Source: JAWKVD01 sp041398225 (GTDB lineage: Bacteria; Pseudomonadota; Alphaproteobacteria; Caulobacterales; Hyphomonadaceae). From it: a DNA stretch of 64,000 nt. The notes below the pieces were generated by a model. That model made no database searches, was not told the DNA's origin, and saw only the letters and a program-made list of their open reading frames with translations. Shown here piece after piece: positions 1 to 7,307 of this stretch; position 1 is the stretch's first letter, and every line of letters starts with the position of its first letter. Both the position numbers and the translations under genes were made by a program. The stretch is taken from NCBI GenBank assembly GCA_041398225.1, contig JAWKVD010000006.1:62001-126000 (forward strand), given 5' to 3'.

Positions 1-1
1 T

Positions 2-70
2 GCTAAATATCGGCTTGAGCGCGACATCACCCAAAGCGCAAACGATGAGGGTGGGGCGCCCACGCCATGA
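2..70 (+). CDS. C-terminal tail of an unidentified protein (partial)
   Basis: An open frame runs in from the left edge for 22 codons and ends in TGA at 68-70. This stop overlaps the ATG of the next gene in the ATGA arrangement (67-70), which is typical of translationally coupled genes and is the main reason to believe the frame is real. The tail is hydrophilic, with no recognisable motif. The gene belongs to the genomic island and probably forms an operon with the membrane protein that follows. Confidence 0.4.
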   Translation, partial: AKYRLERDITQSANDEGGAPTP

Positions 71-1035
71 ACGGCGCGCGTGCAAGTCTTCTGACTCGGC
101 TCACACTCATCCCGCTCGCGCTGCTTGCCGGCGTGAATGTCTGGTTGGTTGTGGGCTTCTGGGGCAGCCTGGGCGGCGGCGATCCTTTGCCCTTTCAGAT
201 CTTCGGCGGCTGCATCGCCGCGATCGAAATCACCTTTCTCGTTGTGGCGGCAGATGCGAAGGCCCGAGGTGAAATCACCAAGGCCAGGATTTGGCGCGCG
301 GTGTTCGCATTCGTGTTGTTTGCGAACGTGATTGCAGATTTTGGCGCCATCGCTGCGAAGACCAGCGCTGACGCCGAGACGCGCGCTCGCGCGGTCGCGG
401 CCTATGACAGTGCCGTTCAAATTGAGGCTGAAGCATCCGCCGACATCGAGCGGCTGACTGCCGCGCTCGAAGCTCAGGGGCTAAATCTCCCTGCCAGCGC
501 ATTGGCGGCGCGGTTGCGGGGCTTGGAGCAACGGCGGGCGCGCTATGACGCCATCGGGCGTATGCCGTCGCGTTCGTTGATTGAGCAGATCGCGACGCTC
601 GATGCGGCGCAGGCTGTGGCCGTAACTATCGCGGAACGAACAAGCGTGCGGGATGAGGCAAGACGCCAGCTCCGAGAGGCGGGAGCGCGCCCTGAGACCG
701 CTAATGCGCAGATTGGGGGCCTGGTCGGGTTGGCGGCGGCAATCGGGCTGCCTCTAAACCCTGAGACCGTGCGCGTCGTGCTGGCCGCTGCCTTGGCCGT
801 TGTCTGCAAGCTGGTGTTGGTGTTCGGGTTCTGGGCGGTGACGCCGCGCTTGGCGAATGGTCATCAGACGAACACCGAAGCTCGCCAGCCGATGGAAGGC
901 ATGGCGATTGGGGACGCGACCGTGAACAGAGAACCTGCGGGGCGGGCGGCAGCTCCCAGACGGCCCAAACCTCCGGCCAAGAGCGACCCGACCTTTGAGC
1001 GGGCGATTGATGATTTGGAAAACGGGGTGGTTTGA
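67..1035 (+). CDS. Membrane protein with central coiled coil, function unknown
   Basis: The product has 322 residues. Two or three hydrophobic segments lie in the first about 105 residues (around 10-35, 40-65 and 80-100). A long Ala/Arg/Glu-rich region (about 105-225), probably coiled coil, follows, then one or two more hydrophobic segments (about 230-270) and a basic, Pro-rich tail. The layout is a membrane protein with an extended helical domain between membrane anchors. I do not recognise a family. The start overlaps the stop of the preceding frame by ATGA. It is separated from the methyltransferase operon by a terminator-like hairpin, so it is probably a separate transcription unit of the island. 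Plasmid- or integrative-element-borne membrane proteins of this build are common, but no role is inferred. Confidence 0.7.
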   Translation: MNGARASLLTRLTLIPLALLAGVNVWLVVGFWGSLGGGDPLPFQIFGGCIAAIEITFLVVAADAKARGEITKARIWRAVFAFVLFANVIADFGAIAAKTSADAETRARAVAAYDSAVQIEAEASADIERLTAALEAQGLNLPASALAARLRGLEQRRARYDAIGRMPSRSLIEQIATLDAAQAVAVTIAERTSVRDEARRQLREAGARPETANAQIGGLVGLAAAIGLPLNPETVRVVLAAALAVVCKLVLVFGFWAVTPRLANGHQTNTEARQPMEGMAIGDATVNREPAGRAAAPRRPKPPAKSDPTFERAIDDLENGVV

Positions 1036-1190
1036 CGGTGGCAGCTTGTGAGAGTCGGGAAATCCGAGCTTAGACCACAGATTTCAGGAGGCTTTTCCAT
1101 CGACGCCAACCGGAGGTTTTGGGGTTCCGAAATGACCCCTGCGCCGCTACGATAACCGCTTCTGAATCGTGAAGGATGCCAGACGCGGCT

Positions 1191-1209
1191 CGCCGAGCAT
1201 CGCTCGGCG
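1191..1209 (+). terminator. Terminator-like hairpin between the membrane protein and the methyltransferase
   Basis: A perfect 8-bp stem (1191-1198 with 1202-1209) closed by a 3-nt loop is followed by a T-rich tract (1210-1220) that is interrupted by G and C. It resembles a rho-independent terminator. Its position supports starting the methyltransferase at the ATG at 1248 rather than at an ATG at 1176, since the hairpin would otherwise lie inside the gene. Confidence 0.5.
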
Positions 1210-1247
1210 GTTTCGTGTTCGGCTGTGTGTGCTTCTGGAACCAAAAA

Positions 1248-4034
1248 ATGAACGCTGTTGAGATTGAAGAGGCGGTAAGCGCCCTGGCCGAACGCCCGTT
1301 CGACCCGGCCGAGTTTCCGTACGAATTTCTCACGGCGTTCGATAACAAGGAGACCACGATCCGCCGCCTGCGCGGCGGCAGCGGCAGCACCAACAAGTCC
1401 GACATCGGCGGCGTCCTACAGACCAACAACATTCACATCGCTGTCGCCCCAGCAGGCGAAGTCACTAAGACGCTCGCTGCGTTGCGCGGAAGCCCAGCGA
1501 CTACCCGTTTCAAAGCCAAGTTCATCCTGGCGACCGATGGAGACACGTTCGAGGCCGAGGATATCGACAACGGCGAAACCGTCGCCTGCACCTACGCAGA
1601 CTTCCCGAACCATTTCGGCTTCTTCCTACCGCTCGCGGGCATCAGCACCGTCAAGCAAATCCGTGACAGCTCGTTCGACATCCGGGCGACCAGCCGGCTC
1701 AACCGACTTTATGTCGAGCTTCTGAAAGATAACCCGGAGTGGGGGACGGCGGAGCGCCGTCCCGACATGAACCACTTTATGGCGCGGCTAATCTTCTGCT
1801 TCTTTGCAGAGGACACTGACATCTTCGGCGCGGACGCGCACTTTACCGCCAAGGTGGAGGAGATGAGCGCGAAGGACTCGTCGAACACGCACGAGGTTAT
1901 GGCGACGCTCTTCCGCGCCATGAATACCAAGTCCGACGAACGCGAAGCGGCAGGCATCCCGCGTTGGGCGAACGCGTTTCCGTATGTGAACGGCGGTCTG
2001 TTCTCCGGCAGCATGGAAGTGCCGAAATTCAGCAGGATGGCGCGCTCCTACCTCATCCATATCGGCAATCTGAAATGGACAGAGATCAACCCGGACATAT
2101 TCGGGTCGATGATCCAGGCGGTTGCGGACGATGAAGAGCGCGGTGCGCTTGGGATGCACTACACGAGTCGACCGAATATCCTGAAAGTGCTCGACCCGCT
2201 CTTTTTGGATGATTTGCGCAATCACTTGGCTGAAGCCGGCGACAGTGCCCGCAAGCTTCTGAATCTGCGTACTCGCATGTCGCGAATTCGTGTCTTTGAC
2301 CCCGCGTGCGGCAGCGGGAATTTTCTCGTCATCGCCTACAAAGAAATGCGAGCGATAGAGGCTGAGATCAATCAGCGTCGCGGCGAGATCGGGCGAGCGT
2401 CGGATATCCCTCTCACGAATTTTAGAGGCATCGAGCTTCGAAACTTCCCTGCCGAAATCGCGCGCCTAGCGCTGGTGATCGCTGAATATCAGTGCGACGT
2501 AATTTATCGCGGAAAGCAGCTCGCGTTAGCGGAAGTGCTTCCACTCTCGACCGACAATTGGATCACATGTGGGAATGCGCTGAGGCTAGATTGGCTAAGC
2601 ATCTGCCCGCCAACAGGGACCAGCGTAAAGGTGCGAGGGGACGATTTGTTCGAAACGCCCCTCGATCAGACTCAAATCGACTTCGAAAACGAGGGAGGTG
2701 AGACCTACATTTGTGGGAACCCGCCATACTTGGGATCAACTTGGCAGACAAATGAACAGAAGTCGGAACTGCAGGCGATCTTCGAGCACCGGACGAGGAC
2801 ATGGAAGTCACTGGACTATGTCGCCGGATGGATAATGAAAGCCGCTGACTACGGTGCGCATACCAAAGCAGCATCAGCGTTTGTTACAACAAACTCCGTT
2901 TGTCAGGGACAGCAGGTCCCTATCTTGTGGCCTCTCATCTTTTCTACCGGACATGAGATCGCCTTCGCTCACACGAGCTTTAAGTGGGCCAATTTGGCAA
3001 GCAACAAGGCAGGCGTGACGGTTGCGATTGTCGGCATTTCACGAGAAGCCGGGCCAGCGAGACCCTTGTTTTCGACGGCTGAAGATGGGTCAACGGTGGT
3101 AAAGATTGGCCCAAGTATAAACGCCTACCTGGTCCACGGTCCCATCTTGTTCGTCATGCCATCCGACTCTGTGCTCGGAGGTATGAAAAAAATGGACAAC
3201 GGCAATAAAGCCGTTGATGGGGGGCATCTTCTGTTGGAACCGGAAGAGTTGAGCGGCTTGCCTCTCACTGACCAACAGCGCGCCACTCTCATTCGCCGAT
3301 TTGCGGGGTCGCTGGAGGCAATTAACGGAAAAGTACGTTATTGCATTTGGATACCCGACGAGCTGCTGAACTTCGCCTCATCAATTCCTGCCATAGAAAG
3401 CAGGATCGATCTGGTGCGTCGGGAGCGGCTCGCTAGCTCGAAGAAAATGACGCGAGACACAGCAGCGCGTTCTCACGCGTTTCAACAGGTGCGACAGCGA
3501 GGCGACGAGACGCTTATCGTTGTGCCCCGGGTGAGTTCGGAAAATCGCAGTGTGCTTCCAGTGCTCCTTATGGAGCCCGGCACAATCATGTCAGACAAGT
3601 GTTTCGCACTATATGATGCCCCGCTTTGGCATATGGCGTTGATTGCTTCACGTATGCATTGGGTCTGGATTGGCACGGTGTGTGTGCGCATGCGGACCGA
3701 CTTCTCGTATTCCAACACCCTCGGCTGGAACACGTTTCCGGTGCCGACGCTCACGGAAAAAAACAAAGCCGATCTGACCCGCTGCGCGGAAGATATTCTG
3801 CTCGCGCGCGAGGCCCACTTTCCTGCGACGATAGCTGACTTGTATGACCCAGAAAAAATGCCGGTGGAGTTGCGCGATGCGCACGAGCGCAATGACGAGG
3901 CACTGGAACGCATCTATATCGGGCGCCGGTTCAGAAACGATACCGAGCGGCTAGAAAAGCTCTTTGAACTCTACACAAAGATGACTCGCGGAGACAGCGC
4001 GGCGAAACCACGAAAGGCGAGGGCGGGGCAATGA
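1248..4034 (+). CDS. MmeI-like class I DNA (adenine-N6) methyltransferase, nuclease core not visible
   Basis: The protein has 928 residues and is predicted to methylate adenine in a specific DNA sequence. The SAM-binding motif I (FDPACGSGNF) is near residue 351 and the catalytic NPPY motif IV near residues 491-494. The middle helical region (FPYVNGGLF, then LGMHYTS before the methylase core) and the C-terminal segment with LYDPEKMP and an AHERND helix match the layout of MmeI/type IIL enzymes: N domain, helical domain, methylase, target recognition, C domain. In genuine MmeI enzymes the first about 150 residues carry a D...ExK nuclease. I see no ExK there, only the end of the N domain, so this looks like a modification-only subunit. 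The ATG at 1248 is preferred over one at 1176 because of the terminator-like hairpin between them. The stop overlaps the helicase start in ATGA. Confidence 0.88.
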   Translation: MNAVEIEEAVSALAERPFDPAEFPYEFLTAFDNKETTIRRLRGGSGSTNKSDIGGVLQTNNIHIAVAPAGEVTKTLAALRGSPATTRFKAKFILATDGDTFEAEDIDNGETVACTYADFPNHFGFFLPLAGISTVKQIRDSSFDIRATSRLNRLYVELLKDNPEWGTAERRPDMNHFMARLIFCFFAEDTDIFGADAHFTAKVEEMSAKDSSNTHEVMATLFRAMNTKSDEREAAGIPRWANAFPYVNGGLFSGSMEVPKFSRMARSYLIHIGNLKWTEINPDIFGSMIQAVADDEERGALGMHYTSRPNILKVLDPLFLDDLRNHLAEAGDSARKLLNLRTRMSRIRVFDPACGSGNFLVIAYKEMRAIEAEINQRRGEIGRASDIPLTNFRGIELRNFPAEIARLALVIAEYQCDVIYRGKQLALAEVLPLSTDNWITCGNALRLDWLSICPPTGTSVKVRGDDLFETPLDQTQIDFENEGGETYICGNPPYLGSTWQTNEQKSELQAIFEHRTRTWKSLDYVAGWIMKAADYGAHTKAASAFVTTNSVCQGQQVPILWPLIFSTGHEIAFAHTSFKWANLASNKAGVTVAIVGISREAGPARPLFSTAEDGSTVVKIGPSINAYLVHGPILFVMPSDSVLGGMKKMDNGNKAVDGGHLLLEPEELSGLPLTDQQRATLIRRFAGSLEAINGKVRYCIWIPDELLNFASSIPAIESRIDLVRRERLASSKKMTRDTAARSHAFQQVRQRGDETLIVVPRVSSENRSVLPVLLMEPGTIMSDKCFALYDAPLWHMALIASRMHWVWIGTVCVRMRTDFSYSNTLGWNTFPVPTLTEKNKADLTRCAEDILLAREAHFPATIADLYDPEKMPVELRDAHERNDEALERIYIGRRFRNDTERLEKLFELYTKMTRGDSAAKPRKARAGQ

Positions 4035-6106
4035 CCGACAGCAAGCACAACGTACCATCTGTATCGGTCACTTATGCTGGTAGCGGTGTTTCAACCAAGG
4101 CGAACACTTTGGGCATGCGGCCAATGCAAGAGCGCGCCTATGAGAAGAGAGGCGAGCAGTATCTGCTCATTAAGTCGCCCCCGGCTTCTGGTAAAAGCCG
4201 TGCGCTCATGTTCATCGCGCTCGATAAGCTTGCCAACCAGGGCGTGAAGCAGGTCGTTATCGTGGTGCCAGAGCGGTCCATCGGCTCCAGCTTCAACGAC
4301 GAGCCGCTGACGCAGTACGGGTTCTGGGCCGACTGGCGTGTAGAGCCCAAGTGGAATCTCTGCAATGCACCGGGCGGCGACAATGGCGGCAAGGTCAACT
4401 CGGTCGAGGCATTCCTCAAGAGTGAGGACAAGGTGCTTGTGTGCACGCACGCGACATTCCGTTTCGCGGTCGATAAATTTGGGGTCGAAGCGTTTGATGG
4501 TCGTCTAATCGCCATTGATGAATTCCATCACGTGTCGGCTGACCCGGAGAGCGTTCTCGGTCAGCATCTCGGGCGCCTCATCGCGCGCGACAAAGTGCAT
4601 GTTGTTGCGATGACCGGCTCGTACTTTCGGGGTGACGCAGTGGCGGTGCTCTCGCCACAGGACGAGGCGAAGTTCGACACTGTTACCTACACCTATTACG
4701 AGCAGCTCAATGGCTATGAGTTTTTGAAGCAGCTCGACATTGGTTACTTCTTCTACGCCAACGCCTATGTGGACGACATACTCGCGGTGCTCGACCCCGC
4801 CGAGAAAACAATCATCCATATTCCGAGCGTAAACTCGCGCGAGAGCATGGGTGACAAGATCAAGGAGGTCGAGCACATCATCGACGCTCTTGGTGGTGGC
4901 GTGAAGGATGCCTGGCTCGGGACGGACCCCGTTACGGGCTTCCAACTTGTTCGGACGCCAAATGGGCGCACGCTCAAGATTGCCGATCTGGTGGACGACA
5001 CTGACGCGACCAAGCGCGCAAAGATCCTGACCGCGCTTAAAGACCCAGCGCACAAGAACAACCGAGACCATGTTGATGTCATCATTGCCTTGGGTATGGC
5101 GAAAGAAGGCTTCGATTGGATTTGGTGTGAGCACGCGCTCACGGTTGGCTACCGTTCCAGCCTCACAGAGATTGTGCAGATCATCGGTCGAGCGACACGC
5201 GACGCGCCAGGTAAAACAAAATCGCGCTTTACGAACTTGATCGCCGAACCGGATGCTGCGGAAGACGCGGTCACAGAAGCAGTGAACGACACCTTGAAGG
5301 CGATTGCGGCGAGCCTTCTGATGGAGCAGGTACTGGCACCGCGCTTCGAGTTCAAGCCAAAGAACCCCGGCAGCGGGCCGACGCCCGGCTTTGACTACGG
5401 CGAAGGCGGTTACGATCAGACGAAGTGCAATGTCGGCTTCAATGAACAAACGGGCCAATTTCAAATCGAGATACTCGGCCTTGCGACACCGAAGAGCGAC
5501 CAGGCCACACGTATCTGCAAGCAAGACCTCAATGAGGTCATTGCCGCCTTCGTGCAGGACAAGACTGCGCTGGAGCGGGGGTTGTTTGACGAAGAGCTGG
5601 TGCCCGAGGAGCTGACGCAGCTTCGGATGGGAAAGATCGTTAGGGAGAGATATCCTGAGCTTGATGAAGAAGACCAGGAGGCGGTGCGGCAGCATGCGAT
5701 TGCAGCGCTAAATCTGACGCAACAAGCAAAGCAGCTCGCCTTCGGAAGCGATCCGCTAGAACCGAGCGCCAACACGGCTCTAATTGATGGGGTGCGGAAG
5801 TTCGCAATGGACGTTCGCGAACTCGATATCGATCTGATCGACCGCATCAATCCGTTCGGCGAGGCTTACGCGATCCTCGCGAAGAGCATGAGTGAAGAGA
5901 GCCTCAAGCAGGTAGCGGCTGCCATTTCCGCGAAACGGACGAGTCTGACGCCGGAAGAAGCGAAGGACTTGGCGGTGCGCGCCTTCAAATTCCAGAAAGA
6001 ACGCGGACGCCTTCCCGCACCGACCGCGCAAGATGCGTGGGAACGTCGTATGGCGGAGGGAGCAGCGGCGTTTATGCGATTCAAGAAAGAGGGGCGCTAT
6101 GAGTGA
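4031..6106 (+). CDS. Superfamily 2 DEAD/DEAH-like helicase
   Basis: The protein has 691 residues and is a probable DNA-dependent ATPase/translocase. Walker A (SPPASGKS) is at residues 49-56. Walker B is DEFHH at 164-168, a variant of DEAH. Motif III (TGS) is near 196. The second RecA lobe carries a GFDW segment and the motif VI arginine-finger stretch QIIGRATRD near 385-393. The C-terminal about 250 residues are acidic and helical without a recognised domain. The start codon overlaps the methyltransferase stop by 4 nt and its end overlaps the GIY-YIG gene by 8 nt, so the proteins are probably made together and may form a complex. Type I/III R subunits have a similar helicase core but carry a fused nuclease, which is absent here; nuclease domains occur in the next two genes. 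Confidence 0.9.
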   Translation: MTDSKHNVPSVSVTYAGSGVSTKANTLGMRPMQERAYEKRGEQYLLIKSPPASGKSRALMFIALDKLANQGVKQVVIVVPERSIGSSFNDEPLTQYGFWADWRVEPKWNLCNAPGGDNGGKVNSVEAFLKSEDKVLVCTHATFRFAVDKFGVEAFDGRLIAIDEFHHVSADPESVLGQHLGRLIARDKVHVVAMTGSYFRGDAVAVLSPQDEAKFDTVTYTYYEQLNGYEFLKQLDIGYFFYANAYVDDILAVLDPAEKTIIHIPSVNSRESMGDKIKEVEHIIDALGGGVKDAWLGTDPVTGFQLVRTPNGRTLKIADLVDDTDATKRAKILTALKDPAHKNNRDHVDVIIALGMAKEGFDWIWCEHALTVGYRSSLTEIVQIIGRATRDAPGKTKSRFTNLIAEPDAAEDAVTEAVNDTLKAIAASLLMEQVLAPRFEFKPKNPGSGPTPGFDYGEGGYDQTKCNVGFNEQTGQFQIEILGLATPKSDQATRICKQDLNEVIAAFVQDKTALERGLFDEELVPEELTQLRMGKIVRERYPELDEEDQEAVRQHAIAALNLTQQAKQLAFGSDPLEPSANTALIDGVRKFAMDVRELDIDLIDRINPFGEAYAILAKSMSEESLKQVAAAISAKRTSLTPEEAKDLAVRAFKFQKERGRLPAPTAQDAWERRMAEGAAAFMRFKKEGRYE

Positions 6107-7307
6107 TCCCGACCTAGACGAATTGGCCGAAGCGCTAGCGGATTTCGATGTCCCCCAAAGAGAGGGAGGGCGTTCTGCGCGCGAGGAGCGGATCGTTGCG
6201 GGATTCGAGGATATCCAGCGCTTCGTTGAACAAAACGGCCGCAGGCCGATGCACGGCGACGAGCGCGACATTTTCGAGCGGATTTACGCTGTGCGACTTG
6301 AGCGCTTAAGGGCGCAGCCCGATTGCAGAGCCATCTTGTTGCCGCTGGATCACCAAGGCCTGCTCGCCGGTGCAGAGGACCAAGACAGCGCGCTTCCTGA
6401 TGCGCCAGGTATTGATGAGCTAGCTGCGGCCCTTGAGGGGGCGGATGGCGGGGCCGATGTCAGTGAGCTGCGCCATGTTCGCTCTGCTGCCGACAAGCGT
6501 GCTGCGGAGGAAGTCGCAGGTCGCGAGCCCTGCAAAGACTTCGATTTGTTCAAGCCGCTGTTTGAGCACGTTACCAACGACATTACCACAGGCGCGCGGA
6601 TCACTCGTCAAATCAGAAAAGACGCAGGCTTCCTGAAGTCTGACATCAAGGCTGGCGAGTTTTTCATTGTCGGCGGCCAGACAGCCTATGTTGCCGAGGT
6701 CGGCGAAGCCTTCAAAGCACCTAACGGCGACATGGATGCACGGCTGCGCGTAATTTATTCCAATGGGACCGAGAGCAATCTTCTTCTTCGCTCATTGCAG
6801 CGTGCAATCTACAAGGATGAGACGAGCCGCCGGGTCTCGGAGCCGGATGCCGGCCCTCTCTTCGCTGACGAGGCGGTGGACGACGATCTTGCGGCAGGGT
6901 TCGTTTATGTCCTGCGGAGCCGCTCTGATCATCCACTCGTCGTCGAGAACCGAGAGATCGTGCACAAAATCGGCGTGACCGGGAGTGACGTGAAGCGTCG
7001 CATTGCGGGCGCCAAGCTAGACCCCACCTTTCTTATGGCGGACGTGGAAATCCTCGCGACCTATGAGTTGTTCAACATCAACCGGACAAAGTTAGAGAAT
7101 ATCATCCATCGCGTCTTCGATCCTGCACGGTTGAACATCGAGATCAAAGACCGCTTCGGAAATCCGATAGTGCCGAGAGAGTGGTTCCTCGTGCCTCTGT
7201 TTGTCATAGATGAAGCTGTCGCCAAAATCAGGGACGGTACAATTACCGAATTTGTGTATGATCCGAGTTCAGCGTCATTGCGTCTTCGCGGGGAGAAGCG
7301 GCCATGA
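6099..7307 (+). CDS. GIY-YIG nuclease-domain protein (T5orf172/MUG113-like)
   Basis: The product has 402 residues. The C-terminal part (about 267-375) resembles the T5orf172/MUG113 branch of GIY-YIG nucleases: GFVYVLRS in place of GIY, HKIGVT in place of YIG, a following KRRI arginine, and KLENIIHRVF with a candidate metal-binding glutamate. The N-terminal about 260 residues are acidic and helical. They contain a segment with RRPMHGDERDIFERIY that resembles short helical repeats found in helicase-associated regions, and an unassigned middle region. The ATG at 6099 overlaps the helicase stop by 8 nt and the stop overlaps the next start by 4 nt, so it is the third gene of the operon. A role as effector nuclease or DNA-recognition subunit is inferred from the domain and context only. 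Confidence 0.82.
   Translation: MSDPDLDELAEALADFDVPQREGGRSAREERIVAGFEDIQRFVEQNGRRPMHGDERDIFERIYAVRLERLRAQPDCRAILLPLDHQGLLAGAEDQDSALPDAPGIDELAAALEGADGGADVSELRHVRSAADKRAAEEVAGREPCKDFDLFKPLFEHVTNDITTGARITRQIRKDAGFLKSDIKAGEFFIVGGQTAYVAEVGEAFKAPNGDMDARLRVIYSNGTESNLLLRSLQRAIYKDETSRRVSEPDAGPLFADEAVDDDLAAGFVYVLRSRSDHPLVVENREIVHKIGVTGSDVKRRIAGAKLDPTFLMADVEILATYELFNINRTKLENIIHRVFDPARLNIEIKDRFGNPIVPREWFLVPLFVIDEAVAKIRDGTITEFVYDPSSASLRLRGEKRP

Noticed and set aside
4505..5695. Long open frame on the minus strand (396 codons) opposite the helicase gene
   Set aside because: It is opposite a gene with clear helicase motifs and overlapping junctions, and its product has no recognisable pattern; GC-rich DNA often leaves such antisense frames open.
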